DNA from: Sulfuricella sp.
Lineage (GTDB): Bacteria; Pseudomonadota; Gammaproteobacteria; Burkholderiales; Sulfuricellaceae
DNA: 64,000 bases
Assembly: GCA_028713975.1 (NCBI GenBank)
Contig: JAQTNE010000005.1
Location: 1 to 64,000 of the forward strand
Direction of reading: 5' to 3'
Within the stretch, counting starts at the first letter, position 1; every line of letters begins with the position of its first letter. The position numbers and the translations under genes are program-made. The notes below the pieces were generated by a model. That model was not told the origin of the DNA. It saw only the letters and a program-made list of their open reading frames with translations, and did not search any database. Of the stretch, positions 9,144 to 22,529 are shown in pieces.

Positions 9144-11818
9144 AGCCGCGGCGGCGGCCAATTACCTACCAGGCGGCAGCCCGGCTGATCTTCAGCCTTG
9201 GGCTTTTCGTCGCGCTGATCGGGGTTTCGACCATCATGATCTACCGGACTGCGCTCAACAAGGCAGCCGAAGAACGCGCCAATGGCCTGGCCAGTTTTTA
9301 CGCCTCTCGCATAAACCAGTTGGAACGTGAATGGGAATTGCAAAGCCGGGATTTCCGGGTGCGCATCGAATACACCCGTGTTCTCGAAGAACCCCGTACG
9401 GCAACCGAAAACCTGCAAGCCTTCATGACCATCCAGGGCGGCAGCCGCCATTTTACCTATTTGCTCATCCAGGATAAGCAAGGAATCCCGGTCTTTTCCT
9501 TCGGCAAGGATATCAGCCTCACCCGGATTCCGCTGAATGATGGGCCGGAGAAGAATTGGTATCGCGAACCCCGCACCGGCAATCTTTACCGGATTTTCGA
9601 GGAGCGTATCTGGCTGGGCAAAAAGGGTATGGGAAGAATGGCGCTATTCTTCCCGGTCGACAATGCCTTGCTCTATCTGCTTTCATCGCCGGGCGTGGCG
9701 CTGACCGTGCTGCATGAAGGCAAACCCGCCGCCAGCTCTTTGGGCATCGAACCGGCATCCACCGGCAAACCCGGCCCAGAACCCAAGGCGCTTCCCTGGA
9801 TCGGCGGGGAAAAGGGGCCTGTCAGCCTGCTGATCCAGGCGCCGGTCAAGCCGCTCTTTTCCGCCGCCGAACTGGCCGCCGGAGTCAGCATCACCCCGAT
9901 CCTGTATGGCCTGCTTCTGTGGCTTATTTTGGGGAAATGGGTAATGAAGCAGGCGCGCCGAATCAATGCGCTGGGTGATGCCGTGAGCGAATTTTCCACC
10001 GTCCATGACGTAACCCAGTCGCTGCGGCAGAAAATTCTCGATGCCAAAAGCCATCAGGCCGACGAAATCCAGGAAGTCGCTGCCACCCTTGAATGCATGG
10101 CGGAGCAAACGGTGCGACAGGAACAGGAACGCGCCGCGGACGAGGCCCGTTTGCGCCTGTGGTCAGAGGTTTTTCATAACAGCGGCGAGGCGATCCTGAT
10201 TTCCGACCGTGAAAATCATATTGTATCCGTCAACCGCATGTTCGAGCAGATCACGGGCTACCGTCAGGAAGAGGTGTTAGGCAAGAATCCCCGCATTCTT
10301 TCTTCGAAGCGTGAGCAGGCCGAGTTTTATAAAGGCATGTGGCACAAGTTGCAGGAAACAGGGATTTGGCGTGGGGAGGTATGGGATCGGCGCAAGGATG
10401 GCACCGAATTTCCAAAAGCGCTCACCATTTCAGTTGTCCGCAATGGACATGGAATCAGCCATTATATCGGCAGTTTCACGGATATTTCGGATCGCAAGGC
10501 CGAGGAACAGTATATCCATTTTATCGCCCATCACGATGCGCTGACATCCCTACCCAACAGATTGATGCTACAAGACTTTCTTGACCATGCCATCGAGGAG
10601 GCGAAGCGGAGCGGCTCACGGGTTGGCGTCCTGTTCCTGGACATGGACAATTTCAAGAAAATCAACGATTCACTCGGCCATGAAATGGGTGACAAACTGT
10701 TGATCGAAGTGGCGCGTCGCCTTACCAGTATCGCTCGCGGCGTCGACACCGTGTCGCGCGTAGGTGGGGACGAGTTTGTGGTGGTCTGCCCTGGAATCAC
10801 GCAAACGCTGGATGTCGTTCATCTTGCAACGCGCGTTGTTGAACGCCTGTCCCAGGTCTACTTAATCGACAATAACAAGCTCCATTCCTCGCCCAGCGTC
10901 GGTATCAGCCTGTTTCCGGAGGATGGTGAAGATATCCAGACTCTGCTCAAGAACGCCGATGCGGCGATGTATCACGCCAAGGCAGAGGGGCGGGGTAATT
11001 TCCAGTTTTTCACCGAAGCCATGAACCTGGCCGCTCAAGAGCGGCTGACACTGGAAATCGACTTGCGCAAAGCCCTGGAAGAACAAGAATTCGAACTTTA
11101 CTACCAACCCCAGATCGAGATTTCTTCCGGTCAGATAGTGGGCGTTGAGGCCTTAGTGCGGTGGCATCATCCCCAGCGGGGCCTGATTAATCCAGCCAGA
11201 TTCATTCCTGTGGCGGAAGAAACGGGACTCATCGTTCCGCTGGGCGAATGGGTGCTGCGAACCGCTTGCCGGCAAGCCGTTTCCTGGCAGGAAGCCGGGC
11301 TTTCCCCCATTTGCATGGCGGTCAATATTTCCGCCCGGCAGTTCAAACAGGAAAATCTGCTTGAAACCATTAAGAATGCTTTGGCAGAAAGCCGCCTGGA
11401 ACCGAGCCGGCTGGAACTGGAAATAACAGAAACAGCGGCCATGTCGTCGCCCGATGCAACGGTAAAGATACTGAACCCGCTCAAGGAAATGGGCGTCAAA
11501 GTTGCCATCGACGATTTTGGCACGGGCTATTCATCGTTGGCCTATCTCAAACTGTTTGCCATCGACAAGCTGAAGGTTGACCAGAGCTTCGTGCGTGACG
11601 TCGAACACAATGCCAACGATGCCACGCTGGCAGCGGCAACGATCATGCTCGCAAAAAAACTGGGGCTCAAGGTTATTGCAGAGGGCGTGGAAACCGCCGG
11701 GCAACTCCAGTTCATTACTGAAAATGACTGCGACGAGGCGCAAGGCTACTATTTTTCCCGCCCCCTTCCCATCGCCGAAATCGCCGAGTATTTGCGTTTG
11801 CCAATCATTCCTGAATGA
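9122..11818 (+). CDS. Membrane PAS-GGDEF-EAL protein (cyclic di-GMP turnover)
   Basis: An 898-residue inner-membrane signalling protein. Helix 1 (about 20-42) and helix 2 (about 260-280) flank a periplasmic sensor region. A HAMP-like linker, a PAS domain (about 345-460), a GGDEF domain (about 465-635) and an EAL domain (about 640-885) follow. GGDEF is intact near residue 547, and an RxxD inhibitory site (RGVD) lies five residues upstream of it. The EAL motif is intact ([10 protein letters not shown]), as are EITETAAM and [10 protein letters not shown], so both cyclase and phosphodiesterase activity are possible. The start overlaps the binding-protein gene by 22 bases, implying coupled expression and probable sensing of that protein in the periplasm. 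Confidence 0.93.
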   Translation: MDGTQQIKPRRRPITYQAAARLIFSLGLFVALIGVSTIMIYRTALNKAAEERANGLASFYASRINQLEREWELQSRDFRVRIEYTRVLEEPRTATENLQAFMTIQGGSRHFTYLLIQDKQGIPVFSFGKDISLTRIPLNDGPEKNWYREPRTGNLYRIFEERIWLGKKGMGRMALFFPVDNALLYLLSSPGVALTVLHEGKPAASSLGIEPASTGKPGPEPKALPWIGGEKGPVSLLIQAPVKPLFSAAELAAGVSITPILYGLLLWLILGKWVMKQARRINALGDAVSEFSTVHDVTQSLRQKILDAKSHQADEIQEVAATLECMAEQTVRQEQERAADEARLRLWSEVFHNSGEAILISDRENHIVSVNRMFEQITGYRQEEVLGKNPRILSSKREQAEFYKGMWHKLQETGIWRGEVWDRRKDGTEFPKALTISVVRNGHGISHYIGSFTDISDRKAEEQYIHFIAHHDALTSLPNRLMLQDFLDHAIEEAKRSGSRVGVLFLDMDNFKKINDSLGHEMGDKLLIEVARRLTSIARGVDTVSRVGGDEFVVVCPGITQTLDVVHLATRVVERLSQVYLIDNNKLHSSPSVGISLFPEDGEDIQTLLKNADAAMYHAKAEGRGNFQFFTEAMNLAAQERLTLEIDLRKALEEQEFELYYQPQIEISSGQIVGVEALVRWHHPQRGLINPARFIPVAEETGLIVPLGEWVLRTACRQAVSWQEAGLSPICMAVNISARQFKQENLLETIKNALAESRLEPSRLELEITETAAMSSPDATVKILNPLKEMGVKVAIDDFGTGYSSLAYLKLFAIDKLKVDQSFVRDVEHNANDATLAAATIMLAKKLGLKVIAEGVETAGQLQFITENDCDEAQGYYFSRPLPIAEIAEYLRLPIIPE

Positions 11819-12056
11819 CTGTTGGTCATTAACGATCTTTTGCCTTGGGCGTAAAAATCCCGTGTCAAGCCGGGAAAATCCTGTTTTTCTCCTAAGTTAC
11901 AAAAACGACTGAGCCTGGCTTAAAAATTCCGGGAAGTGGCGTTTTTTCGCTTGCGTTGGAAATATTATGCCCTGCATGGGTTTTACTTATGCGCCGTAAC
12001 CAGCCGATATTTATAGAATTTTTATGAATTGCCGAAGATTACAGCCTGTCTCCCCC
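11819..12056. other. Intergenic region between the GGDEF-EAL gene and the groE promoter
   Basis: The gene-free stretch from 11819 to 12212 is 394 bases long. This left part is AT-rich and has no convincing coding frame. A weak inverted repeat (TCCCG/CGGGA, about 11857-11876) follows the GGDEF-EAL stop but lacks a clean U-run, so a terminator is only possible. I see no recognisable RNA. The right part of the gap holds the groE promoter and CIRCE. Confidence 0.4.
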
Positions 12057-12085
12057 TTGAAATCAGGGTGGCATGCCACTATTAT
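12057..12085 (+). promoter_or_regulatory. Sigma-70-type promoter of groESL
   Basis: TTGAAA at 12057-12062 and TATTAT at 12080-12085 are separated by exactly 17 bases. The predicted transcript start falls inside the adjacent CIRCE element, the arrangement expected for HrcA repression of a housekeeping promoter. The -35 also reads CTTGAAA, as in heat-shock (RpoH) promoters, but no matching RpoH -10 follows. Confidence 0.75.
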
Positions 12086-12111
12086 TAGCACTCGATGCGC
12101 ATGAGTGCTAA
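12085..12111. promoter_or_regulatory. CIRCE operator (HrcA binding site)
   Basis: A perfect match to the consensus TTAGCACTC-N9-GAGTGCTAA, sitting over the predicted transcription start of groESL. HrcA bound here represses the operon until heat stress titrates the repressor away; hrcA itself is not in the window. Confidence 0.95.
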
Positions 12112-12212
12112 CAGCCTTATGTTTGAGATTTTTAAATTTTCAGCCGGCAGGCAGCACAGGCGGTTTGCCGGTTCTTATTCGTTAACCCAGACCTGAACAG
12201 GAGATTGAAACA

Positions 12213-12506
12213 ATGAAAATTCGTCCATTGCATGACCGCGTTATTGTCAAGCGGCTGGAAGCCGAAGAAAAAACCGCTTCCGGTATCGTCATCCCAGGCT
12301 CTGCCGCGGAAAAACCCGACCAGGGCGAAATCGTTGCCGTGGGCAAAGGCAAAGTGGGCGACGACGGCAAAGTGCGCGCACTGGATGTCAAAGTCGGCGA
12401 CAAGGTGCTGTTCGGCAAATACTCCGGCCAAGCCTTCAAGATGGATGGCGTCGAGCTGCTGCAAATGCGCGAAGAAGACATCATCGGCGTGATCGAAGGC
12501 AAGTAA
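12213..12506 (+). CDS. groES: Co-chaperonin GroES
   Basis: A 97-residue GroES of standard length, starting [20 protein letters not shown]. It has the mobile loop around [19 protein letters not shown], which contacts GroEL, and the C-terminal [10 protein letters not shown] strand. The heptameric lid caps the GroEL folding chamber in the cytoplasm. It is the first gene after the CIRCE promoter, with an AACAGGAGA ribosome site and a leader of about 120 bases. The gap to groEL holds a palindrome (12523-12574). Confidence 0.98.
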   Translation: MKIRPLHDRVIVKRLEAEEKTASGIVIPGSAAEKPDQGEIVAVGKGKVGDDGKVRALDVKVGDKVLFGKYSGQAFKMDGVELLQMREEDIIGVIEGK

Positions 12507-12522
12507 TCAAAAATCATATTTA

Positions 12523-14260
<1,738 letters not shown>

Positions 14261-14290
14261 TTCCGCTTCACCCGTTTTTCCGCAAGACGA

Positions 14291-14317
14291 AAAACCCCGC
14301 TTCGGCGGGGTTTTTTT
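14291..14317 (+). terminator. Rho-independent terminator of groESL
   Basis: A GC stem AACCCCGC/GCGGGGTT with a TTCG tetraloop is followed by a run of seven T, 30 bases after the groEL stop. Confidence 0.93.
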
Positions 14318-14510
14318 ATGATTGCGGCAAGAAAACTTCACCGCTTGCAGATACAAACTGTTACAAATGTATTCTTTATGAACACAGATATTTTTATAGA
14401 TAATACTATTGTTAAAAATAATTTGAGCATTCCAGGAATGTTGGCTGAATTTCCGTCAGATAGCAGCCAGACAAAATTTGCATAAAAATCGAACAAGGGC
14501 TGGGTTCAGC

Positions 14511-15722
14511 ATGAAAAACAAGACCATCTGGATTGCGGCGGGCGTGTTGGCAATCGCCGCCATTGCCGCGGCCATTTTCTATGGCAAGCAGGAAACACCG
14601 TCGATGAAAGCGGGGCGCGGCATGAACGGCGCCGGCAAACCGGTGCCGGTAGCCATTGCGACAGCGCATAAGGGCGACATCGACGTGATCATCAATGCAC
14701 TGGGCACGGTCACCGCGCGCAGCACCGTCACCATCAAGCCGCGCGTTGACGGCCAACTGACTCGCATTAATTTTCGCGAAGGGCAACTGGTAAAAAGCGG
14801 GGAGGTGCTTGCAGAAATCGACCCGCGGCCTTTCCAGGTGCAGCTTGACCAGGCGAACGGGCAACTGGTTCGCGACCAGGCTCTGCTGACTAATGCAAAG
14901 CTTGATCTGGATCGCTACCGCGGCCTGCTGGCGAAGGACTCGATTGCCAAACAACAGGTCGATGCACAGGACTCGCTAGTGCGCCAAGACGAAGGGGTGG
15001 TGCAGGCGGATCGGGCGCAGGTGGACAATGCCAAGCTCCAGCTCGGTTTCACCCGGGTGACAGCGCCGGTTGCGGGCCGCCTCGGCCTGCGTCTGGTCGA
15101 TGCCGGCAACATGGTTCATGCCAGCGATGCCACTGGTCTGGTGGTCATCACCCAGACCCAGCCAATTACCGTTATTTTCTCGATCCCGTCGGACAGCCTT
15201 CCTGCCGTAATCGAGAAACTCCAGGCGAACCAGACGCTGACCGCCGAAGCCTGGGATCGCGAAGGAAAAACCCGGCTGGCAGAGGGCAAGCTGCTGACGG
15301 CTGACAACCAGATCGACACCACGACCGGCACGGTCAAGCTCAAGGCCGAGTTCACAAACACCGACGACGCCCTGTTCCCGAACCAGTTCGTCAACGTCCG
15401 ACTGCGTATCGAGACCCGGCACGACGCCATTCTGGTGCCGGTTGCGGCCACCCAGCGCGGCACCCAGGGCACCTTTTTCTATGTCGTGAAAGATGACAAA
15501 TCCGTGAGCCTGCGCCCGGTCGCATTGGGGCCGGTGGTGAACGACATCGTCGCGGTTGAGAAAGGCCTGATACCCGGTGAGCAGGTGGTGATCGACGGCG
15601 CCGACAAGCTTAGCCAGGGCGCGAAAGTGGAAGCGATTTCACCCGGCACAAGCGAAGCCGGACGCAAGAAACCGCCGCACGGCGAGGGCAAAGGGAGCAG
15701 CAAGCGCAAGGACGGCGCATGA
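14511..15722 (+). CDS. mdtA: RND efflux periplasmic adaptor, MdtA type
   Basis: A 403-residue membrane-fusion protein. It has one N-terminal membrane anchor (about 5-25), then a barrel-sandwich/lipoyl region ([20 protein letters not shown]), a helical hairpin (about 110-190), and the beta-barrel and membrane-proximal domains. The C-terminus is basic ([10 protein letters not shown]). It links the inner-membrane pump to an outer-membrane channel. The ATG at 14511 is preferred over a TTG 11 codons upstream because it starts directly before the anchor. The stop overlaps the mdtB start as ATGA. No baeSR genes are adjacent. Confidence 0.92.
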   Translation: MKNKTIWIAAGVLAIAAIAAAIFYGKQETPSMKAGRGMNGAGKPVPVAIATAHKGDIDVIINALGTVTARSTVTIKPRVDGQLTRINFREGQLVKSGEVLAEIDPRPFQVQLDQANGQLVRDQALLTNAKLDLDRYRGLLAKDSIAKQQVDAQDSLVRQDEGVVQADRAQVDNAKLQLGFTRVTAPVAGRLGLRLVDAGNMVHASDATGLVVITQTQPITVIFSIPSDSLPAVIEKLQANQTLTAEAWDREGKTRLAEGKLLTADNQIDTTTGTVKLKAEFTNTDDALFPNQFVNVRLRIETRHDAILVPVAATQRGTQGTFFYVVKDDKSVSLRPVALGPVVNDIVAVEKGLIPGEQVVIDGADKLSQGAKVEAISPGTSEAGRKKPPHGEGKGSSKRKDGA

Positions 15723-18700
15723 ACCCGTCGCGGCCGTTCATCCTGCGGCCGGTAGCAACCTCGCTGCTGATGGCGGCGATCCTGCTGGCCGGAGCGCTGG
15801 CTTACCGCTTCCTGCCGATTGCCACCTTGCCGGAGGTGGATTACCCGACAATCCAGGTCAGCACCCTGTATCCCGGCGCCAGCCCGGACGTAACGACCTC
15901 CGCCATCACCGCGCCGCTGGAACGCCAGTTCGGCCAGATGCCGGGCTTGAGCCAGATGTCGTCCACCAGTTCCGGCGGCGCTTCCGTCATCACCTTGCAA
16001 TTCGGGCTCGACCTGAGCCTGGATGTGGCCGAGCAGGAAGTGCAGGCGGCGATCAACGCCGCCAGTTCGTTTCTGCCGCAAGACCTGCCGATGCCGCCGA
16101 TCTACAGCAAGGTCAATCCGGCCGATGCGCCCATCGTCACCATCTCGGTCACCTCCGCCACACTGCCGCTGCCCAAGGTGGAAGACCTGGTGGATACGCG
16201 CCTGGCGCAAAAGCTGTCGCAGTTGCCCGGCGTCGGGTTGGTCAGCATCGGCGGCGGACAGCGCCCCGCCGTGCGCGTCCAGGTCAATCCAAAAGCGCTG
16301 GCCGCCAGTGGCATCAATCTCGACGACGTACGCACCGCCATCGGCAACACCAACGTCAACATGGCGAAAGGCAGTTTCGACGGCCCGGCGCGCGCCTCGA
16401 CCCTGGACGCCAACGACCAGCTCATGTCGGCGGAAGAATACCGCAGCCTGATCGTGGCCTGGCGCAACGGTGCGCCGATCCGCCTGAGCGATGTGGCCGA
16501 AGTCATCGACGGCGCGGAGAATTCGCACCTCGCGGCCTGGGCCGACAAGACCGCAGCGATCATTCTGAACATCCGGCGTCAGCCCGGCGCCAACGTGATC
16601 GAGACGGTGGACCGCATCAAGAAAATGATGCCGCAATTGCAGACCACGCTGCCCGCTGCGGTCGAGGTCAGAATACTGACCGACCGCACCACCACTATTC
16701 GCGCCTCGGTGGACGACGTGCGCTTCGAGCTGCTGCTGTCGGTCGCGCTGGTGGTGATGGTGATTTTCCTGTTCCTGCGCAGCGTGTCCGCCACCGTCAT
16801 TCCCGGCATCGCCGTGCCGCTGTCGCTGATCGGCACCTTCGGCGTGATGCATCTGGCCGGATTCAGCATCAACAACCTGACGCTGATGGCGCTGACCATC
16901 GCCACCGGCTTCGTGGTGGACGACGCCATCGTGATGATCGAGAACATCTCGCGCTACATCGAGGCCGGCGACAAGCCGCTGCAAGCCGCGCTCAAGGGCG
17001 CCGAGCAGATCGGCTTCACCATCATCTCGCTGACTTTCTCGCTGATCGCGGTGCTGATCCCGCTGCTGTTCATGGGCGACGTGGTCGGTCGGCTGTTCCG
17101 CGAATTCGCCATCACCCTGGCGGTGGCGATCCTGATCTCCGCCGTGGTCTCGCTGACCCTCACGCCGATGATGTGCGCCCGGCTGCTGCGCCACGTGCCC
17201 GAGGCGGAACAGGGCCGCTTCTATCGCGCCAGCGGCGCATTCTTCGACCGCATCATCGCGCGCTACGGCGTCATGCTCAACTGGGTGCTCGACCGCCAGC
17301 GCGCCACACTGCTGGTGGCCTTCGCCACGCTGGCCCTCACCGTGCTGCTGTATGTGTTCGTGCCCAAAGGTTTCTTCCCGGTGCAGGACACCGGGGTAAT
17401 CCAGGGCATCACCGAAGCGCCACAGTCGGTTTCCTTCGCCGCCATGTCCGAACGCCAGCAGGCGCTCGCCGAGGTAGTGTTGCAAGACCCGGCAGTGGCC
17501 AGCCTGTCATCTTTCATCGGCGTCGATGGCGCCAATGCCACGCTCAACAGCGGCCGCATGCTGATCAACCTCAAGCCGAAAAACGCGCGCGATGCCGATG
17601 CCGCCGGCGTCGCCCGGCGCTTGCAGCCCAAGCTGGCGCAGGTGCCGGGCATCTCGATGTACATGCAGCCGGTGCAGGACCTGACCATCGAAACGCGGGT
17701 GAGCCGAACCCAGTACCAGTTCAGCGTGTCGGACGCCAACCCAGCCGAATTGGCCGAATGGGCGCCCAAGCTGCTCGAACGCCTGCGCCAGTTGCCGGAA
17801 CTCGCCGATGTCGCCAGCGACATTCAGGATCAGGGGCTGCAAGCCTATGTCGAGATCGACCGCGACACCGCAGGCCGGCTCGGCATCACGCCGGCAGCCA
17901 TCGACAACGCGCTGTACAACGCCTTCGGCCAGCGCCTGATCTCGACCATTTTTACCCAGTCCAACCTGTACCGCGTGGTGCTCGAGGTCAAGCCCGGATT
18001 CCAGCAAGGGCCGGAGGCGCTGAACAGCATTTACATCGTCTCGCCCAGCGGCAGCCAGGTTCCGCTGTCGTCGATTGCGCGCTTTTCGGAACGCGCAACG
18101 CCGCTGGCCGTCAACCATCTCGACCAGTTTCCGGCCGCTACCATTTCCTTCAACCTGGCGCCGGGCGCCTCGCTCGGCAACGCGGTCAAGGCGATCCATG
18201 CCGCCCAGCAGGAGATCGGCCTGCCCGCCAGCATCCAGACCAGTTTCCAGGGCGCCGCCCTGGCGTTCCAGGCTTCGCTCGACAACACGCTGCTGCTGAT
18301 CCTGGCAGCCATCGTCACCATGTACATCGTGCTCGGCGTGCTTTACGAAAGCTATATTCACCCGGTTACCATCCTGTCCACGCTGCCTTCCGCCGGCGTC
18401 GGCGCGCTGCTGGCGCTGCTGCTGTCGCGCACCGACCTCGGCATCGTCGGCATCATCGGCATCATCCTGCTGATCGGCATCGTCAAGAAAAATGCCATCA
18501 TGATGATCGACTTCGCGCTTGATGCAGAGCGCAACCACGGCAAGCCACCGCGCGAGGCGATCTTCGAAGCCTGCCTGCTGCGCTTCCGCCCGATCCTCAT
18601 GACCACCCTGTCCGCCCTGCTGGCCGCCTTGCCGCTGATGCTCGGCAACGGCGTCGGCTCCGAACTGCGCCACCCGCTGGGCATTACCATGGTGGGCGGG

Positions 18701-18787
18701 CTACTGGTGAGCCAGGTGCTGACACTGTTTACGACGCCGGTGATTTACCTGGCGTTTGATCGGCTGGCGAGAAGGGCGAAAGGGTGA
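15719..18787 (+). CDS. mdtB: RND efflux pump subunit, MdtB type
   Basis: A 1022-residue HAE1-family transporter with 12 membrane helices and two large periplasmic loops. It begins with the usual [15 protein letters not shown] helix and contains [14 protein letters not shown] in helix 4, including the paired aspartates of the proton relay. MdtB and MdtC form a heterotrimeric drug/bile-salt pump in characterised enterobacteria. It starts inside the mdtA stop (ATGA). Its stop overlaps the GTG of the inserted DUF559 gene, so the operon reads through that gene to mdtC. Confidence 0.93.
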   Translation: MNPSRPFILRPVATSLLMAAILLAGALAYRFLPIATLPEVDYPTIQVSTLYPGASPDVTTSAITAPLERQFGQMPGLSQMSSTSSGGASVITLQFGLDLSLDVAEQEVQAAINAASSFLPQDLPMPPIYSKVNPADAPIVTISVTSATLPLPKVEDLVDTRLAQKLSQLPGVGLVSIGGGQRPAVRVQVNPKALAASGINLDDVRTAIGNTNVNMAKGSFDGPARASTLDANDQLMSAEEYRSLIVAWRNGAPIRLSDVAEVIDGAENSHLAAWADKTAAIILNIRRQPGANVIETVDRIKKMMPQLQTTLPAAVEVRILTDRTTTIRASVDDVRFELLLSVALVVMVIFLFLRSVSATVIPGIAVPLSLIGTFGVMHLAGFSINNLTLMALTIATGFVVDDAIVMIENISRYIEAGDKPLQAALKGAEQIGFTIISLTFSLIAVLIPLLFMGDVVGRLFREFAITLAVAILISAVVSLTLTPMMCARLLRHVPEAEQGRFYRASGAFFDRIIARYGVMLNWVLDRQRATLLVAFATLALTVLLYVFVPKGFFPVQDTGVIQGITEAPQSVSFAAMSERQQALAEVVLQDPAVASLSSFIGVDGANATLNSGRMLINLKPKNARDADAAGVARRLQPKLAQVPGISMYMQPVQDLTIETRVSRTQYQFSVSDANPAELAEWAPKLLERLRQLPELADVASDIQDQGLQAYVEIDRDTAGRLGITPAAIDNALYNAFGQRLISTIFTQSNLYRVVLEVKPGFQQGPEALNSIYIVSPSGSQVPLSSIARFSERATPLAVNHLDQFPAATISFNLAPGASLGNAVKAIHAAQQEIGLPASIQTSFQGAALAFQASLDNTLLLILAAIVTMYIVLGVLYESYIHPVTILSTLPSAGVGALLALLLSRTDLGIVGIIGIILLIGIVKKNAIMMIDFALDAERNHGKPPREAIFEACLLRFRPILMTTLSALLAALPLMLGNGVGSELRHPLGITMVGGLLVSQVLTLFTTPVIYLAFDRLARRAKG

Positions 18788-19440
18788 AAGAAGAAGTGAT
18801 GATGGAGCAGAGCGCCCCTCACCCCAACCCTCTCCCCAAAGGGGCGAGGGAGCCAATCTCTTCTCCCCTCGCCCCTTTGGGGAGAGGGGCTGGGGGTGAG
18901 GGGCGCACTCAAGAGGAAGAAAACAAACAATTCAAAACCCGTCATAAATCCGACTTCGCTCCCCTACTGCAAACCTATGCCAAAGAAATGCGCCATGCCC
19001 CCACGGATGCCGAAGGACGGATGTGGTTCTTCCTGCGGAACCGCCGCATGGCGGGCAACAAATTTCGCCGTCAACATGCGCTGGGACATTACATTCTTGA
19101 TTTCATCTGCATCGAAAGCCGCCTGGTTGTTGAACTGGATGGCGGGCAACATGCCACACAGCCCAAATACGACAGCGAACGCACGCTTTTTCTCGAACAA
19201 CGTGGCTTGCAGGTGTTGCGCTTCTGGAATGACGATGTTTTGCAACGCAGCGAGGCGGTGCTGGAGGTGATTTGGCGTGTACTGGAAGAATCTGGTTGCA
19301 TAGCCCCTCACCCCCAACCCCTCTCCCCAAAGGGGCGAGGGGAGACAGACACACTACTTTTAGCTCCCTCGCCCCTCCGGGGAGAGGGTTGGGGTGAGGG
19401 GAGCACCCAAAGAAAAAACAACGAAACGAACAAGCCATGA
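18784..19440 (+). CDS. DUF559 (Vsr/PD-(D/E)xK endonuclease-like) protein framed by translated repeats
   Basis: 218 residues. The DUF559 core (about 60-165) has [20 protein letters not shown], and ELDGGQH provides the D...ExD pattern of PD-(D/E)xK/Vsr-like nucleases. Both ends of the protein translate palindromic repeats: residues about 10-40 read [12 protein letters not shown] and [10 protein letters not shown], and about 172-207 read [13 protein letters not shown] and [11 protein letters not shown]. It begins GTGA over the mdtB stop and ends ATGA over the mdtC start, so an extra gene is inserted between two pump subunits without breaking translational coupling. Function is unknown; nuclease activity is inferred from the fold family. 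The gene and its flanking repeats look like one mobile unit. Confidence 0.88.
   Translation: MKEEVMMEQSAPHPNPLPKGAREPISSPLAPLGRGAGGEGRTQEEENKQFKTRHKSDFAPLLQTYAKEMRHAPTDAEGRMWFFLRNRRMAGNKFRRQHALGHYILDFICIESRLVVELDGGQHATQPKYDSERTLFLEQRGLQVLRFWNDDVLQRSEAVLEVIWRVLEESGCIAPHPQPLSPKGRGETDTLLLAPSPLRGEGWGEGSTQRKNNETNKP
18812..18906. repeat. Palindromic repeat, GAGGGGCGAGGGG family, copy 1
   Basis: Left arm about 18812-18851 and right arm about 18864-18906 are near-perfect inverted copies, and each contains a smaller CCCCAAAGGGG hairpin. It lies inside the 5' part of the DUF559 gene and is translated. Confidence 0.92.
19302..19404. repeat. Palindromic repeat, GAGGGGCGAGGGG family, copy 2
   Basis: Same architecture and sequence as copy 1 (arms about 19302-19343 and 19364-19404). 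It lies in the 3' part of the DUF559 gene, so the gene core is bounded on both sides. Confidence 0.92.
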
Positions 19441-22400
19441 GCCTGTCCGACACCTTCATCAACCGCCCTATCGCCACTTCGCTGCTGACGCTGGGCATCG
19501 CCCTGGCCGGCGCGATTGCTTTCACCCTGCTGCCGGTGGCGCCGCTGCCGCAGGTCGATTTCCCGACCATCTCGGTGCAAGCCTCGCTGCCGGGTGCCAG
19601 CCCGGAAACCATGGCGGCCACCGTCGCCACGCCGCTGGAACGCTCGCTCGGCCTGATCGCGGGCGTTACCGAGATCACCTCGTCCAGTTCGCTCGGTTCG
19701 ACCCGCATTACCCTGCAATTCGATCTCGACCGCAACATCGACGGTGCCGCGCGCGACGTGCAGGCCGCCCTGAACGCGGCGCGCGGCTTGCTGCCGACCG
19801 GCTTGCCGAGCAATCCGACTTACCGCAAGGTCAACCCGGCAGACGCGCCGATCATGATTCTTTCCCTGACTTCGGAATCGCTGTCGCGGGGGCAGATGTA
19901 CGATGCGGCATCGACCATCCTCGCGCAGAAAATCTCGCAGGTGAAAGGCATCGGCCAAGTCACCGTGGGCGGCTCGTCCCTGCCCGCCGTCCGGGTCGAA
20001 CTCAATCCCAGCGCCTTGAACAAATACGGCATCGGGGTGGAAGACGCGCGCGCCGCCATCGTTGCAACCAACGCCAACCGCCCCAAGGGCAGCCTGGAAG
20101 ATGGCGACCGGCGCTGGCAGATCCTGGCTAACGACCAGGCCAAAACCGCCGCCGAATATCTGCCGGCCATCGTCGCTTATCGCAACGGCGCCGCCGTCCG
20201 CCTTGCCGATGTCGCCAAGGTGGTCGATTCGGTACAGGACATCCGCAACGCCGGCCTGGTCAACGGCAAACCGGCGGTGATGATCATCCTGTTCCGGCAG
20301 CCGGGCGCCAACATCATCGAAACCGTGGACAGCGTCAAGGCGCTGCTGCCGCTGCTGCGTGCCTCCATCCCGGCGGCCATCGAGATGGCGGTGGTGATGG
20401 ATCGCACGCCGACCATCCGCGCCTCGCTGGGCGCGGTCGAGCATTCGCTGATGCTGTCGATCGGGCTGGTGGTGCTGGTGGTGTTCCTGTTCCTGCGCAA
20501 CGGCCGGGCCGCGCTGATCCCGACCGTGGCGGTGCCGGTGTCGCTGATCGGCACGTTCGGCGTGATGTACCTGTGCGGCTTCAGCCTGAACAATATCTCG
20601 CTGATGGCGCTGACCATCGCCACCGGCTTCGTGGTGGACGATGCCGTGGTGGTGCTGGAGAACATTTCGCGCCACATCGAGGAAGGCATCCCGCCGTTCC
20701 AGGCCGCCCTGCAAGGCGCGCGCGAAGTCGGCTTCACCGTGCTGTCGATGAGCCTGTCGCTGATTGCCGTCTTTCTGCCGATCCTGCTGATGGGCGGCAT
20801 CGTCGGCCGGCTGTTCCGTGAATTTGCCGTCACCCTGTCGGCGGCTATTCTGGTATCGCTGGTGGTTTCGCTGACCGTCACGCCGATGATGTGCGCCCGG
20901 CTGCTGCGCCCCCAATCGACCGCGCCGAAAGGCCGTTTCTCGCAAACCAGCGAACGCCTGTTTGCCGCGCTGCTGCGCGGCTACCGCAGATCGCTCGACT
21001 GGGCGCTGGCGCATGGCCGCATCATGTTGCTGATCCTGCTGGCGACGGTGGCGCTCAACGTTTACCTCTACGTCATCATCCCCAAGGGCTTTTTTCCGCA
21101 GCAGGATACCGGGCGCCTGATGGGCTCGATCCAGGCTGACCAGAGCATTTCCTTCCAGGCGATGCGCGACAAACTCGCGGTTTTCGTCGATATCGTCGGC
21201 AAAGACCCGGCGGTGGACAGCGTGGTGGGATTCACCGGCGGCGGCCAGACCAATTCCGGGCGGATGTTTATCGGGCTCAAGCCGTTGGCGGAACGCAAGC
21301 TATCCGCCGACAAGGTCATCGCCCGGCTGCGCGGCAAGCTCGCTCACGAGCCCGGCGCCAACCTGTATTTGCAAGCCGCGCAAGATATTCGCATGGGCGG
21401 ACGGTCCGGCAATGCGCTCTACCAGTACACGCTCCAGGCCGACAGAATCGACGAACTGCGCAGTTGGGAGCCGAAAATTCGCGCGGCCTTGAGCGAACTG
21501 CCGCAACTCGCCGACGTCAATACCGACCAGCAGGACAAGGGTTTGCAAACTACGCTGATCGTCGACCGCGATGCCGCCGCCCGGCTCGGGCTCACGCAGA
21601 AGCTGATCGACACCACCCTGAACGATTTGTTCGGCCAGCGCCAGGTATCGACGATTTACAACCCGCTGAACCAGTACCGGGTAGTGATGGAGGCCGCACC
21701 GCAATATTTGCAGAGCCCGGAAATTCTCAAGGACGTATTCATCATCGCCCCCGGCGGCATGCAGGTGCCGCTGGCCGCATTTTCCCGCTGGGAGCCGACC
21801 GCGACGCCGCTGGCAGTCAATCATCAGGGACAATTCGCCGCCTCGACGATCTCGTTCAATTTGCCGATAGGGGTGTCGCTGTCCCAGGCGACGAAAGCGA
21901 TTGAAAATGAAATGGCGAAAATCGGCGTACCCAGCACGGTGCAGGGCAGCTTTCAGGGAACCGCCCAGGCATTCCAGTCCTCGCTTGCCAACCAGCCGGT
22001 GCTGATTCTCGCTGCACTGATTGCGGTATATATCGTGCTCGGCATGCTTTATGAAAGCATCGTCCATCCCGTCACCATCCTGTCCACGCTGCCATCGGCG
22101 GGGGTCGGCGCGCTCCTCGCGCTGCTCGCATTCAAAATGGAATTCAGCATCATCGCGCTGATCGGCGTCATTCTGCTGATCGGCATCGTCAAGAAAAACG
22201 CCATTATGATGATCGACTTCGCGCTCGACGCCGAACGCCAGCGCGGCCTGAGCCCGCACCACGCCATTCGCGAAGCCTGCCTGCTGCGCTTCCGCCCGAT
22301 CATGATGACCACCATGGCCGCGCTGTTCGGCGCGCTGCCGCTCGCCCTCGGCACCGGCGACGGCGCCGAGCTGCGCCAGCCGCTGGGCATATCCATCGTC

Positions 22401-22529
22401 GGCGGGCTGATCCTGAGCCAGCTGCTGACGCTCTACACCACACCGGTGGTGTATCTGTACCTTGACCGCTTCCGGTTGTGGAGTCTCGAGCGATGGCAGG
22501 GGAATCGGACGGAGAAAATAATCATTTGA
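19437..22529 (+). CDS. mdtC: RND efflux pump subunit, MdtC type
   Basis: A 1030-residue HAE1-family transporter homologous to, but clearly distinct from, mdtB ([15 protein letters not shown] at the start, [14 protein letters not shown] in helix 4). It has 12 predicted membrane helices. It should form the mixed trimer with MdtB that takes substrates to the MdtA adaptor and an outer-membrane channel. Its ATG overlaps the DUF559 stop (ATGA). The outer-membrane factor follows only after about 900 bases of toxin-antitoxin genes. No terminator is visible after the stop. Confidence 0.93.
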   Translation: MSLSDTFINRPIATSLLTLGIALAGAIAFTLLPVAPLPQVDFPTISVQASLPGASPETMAATVATPLERSLGLIAGVTEITSSSSLGSTRITLQFDLDRNIDGAARDVQAALNAARGLLPTGLPSNPTYRKVNPADAPIMILSLTSESLSRGQMYDAASTILAQKISQVKGIGQVTVGGSSLPAVRVELNPSALNKYGIGVEDARAAIVATNANRPKGSLEDGDRRWQILANDQAKTAAEYLPAIVAYRNGAAVRLADVAKVVDSVQDIRNAGLVNGKPAVMIILFRQPGANIIETVDSVKALLPLLRASIPAAIEMAVVMDRTPTIRASLGAVEHSLMLSIGLVVLVVFLFLRNGRAALIPTVAVPVSLIGTFGVMYLCGFSLNNISLMALTIATGFVVDDAVVVLENISRHIEEGIPPFQAALQGAREVGFTVLSMSLSLIAVFLPILLMGGIVGRLFREFAVTLSAAILVSLVVSLTVTPMMCARLLRPQSTAPKGRFSQTSERLFAALLRGYRRSLDWALAHGRIMLLILLATVALNVYLYVIIPKGFFPQQDTGRLMGSIQADQSISFQAMRDKLAVFVDIVGKDPAVDSVVGFTGGGQTNSGRMFIGLKPLAERKLSADKVIARLRGKLAHEPGANLYLQAAQDIRMGGRSGNALYQYTLQADRIDELRSWEPKIRAALSELPQLADVNTDQQDKGLQTTLIVDRDAAARLGLTQKLIDTTLNDLFGQRQVSTIYNPLNQYRVVMEAAPQYLQSPEILKDVFIIAPGGMQVPLAAFSRWEPTATPLAVNHQGQFAASTISFNLPIGVSLSQATKAIENEMAKIGVPSTVQGSFQGTAQAFQSSLANQPVLILAALIAVYIVLGMLYESIVHPVTILSTLPSAGVGALLALLAFKMEFSIIALIGVILLIGIVKKNAIMMIDFALDAERQRGLSPHHAIREACLLRFRPIMMTTMAALFGALPLALGTGDGAELRQPLGISIVGGLILSQLLTLYTTPVVYLYLDRFRLWSLERWQGNRTEKIII

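Noticed and set aside
11855..11877. Terminator after the GGDEF-EAL gene
   Set aside because: The stem is only five pairs and there is no clean T-run, so it was not called.
15479..17485. Long minus-strand open frame opposite mdtA/mdtB
   Set aside because: Low-complexity His/Arg/Gln-rich shadow of a well-supported RND gene; similar shadows lie opposite mdtC and actP.
19302..19404. Repeats as a CRISPR-like array
   Set aside because: They are inverted, not regularly spaced direct repeats, and no cas genes are present.
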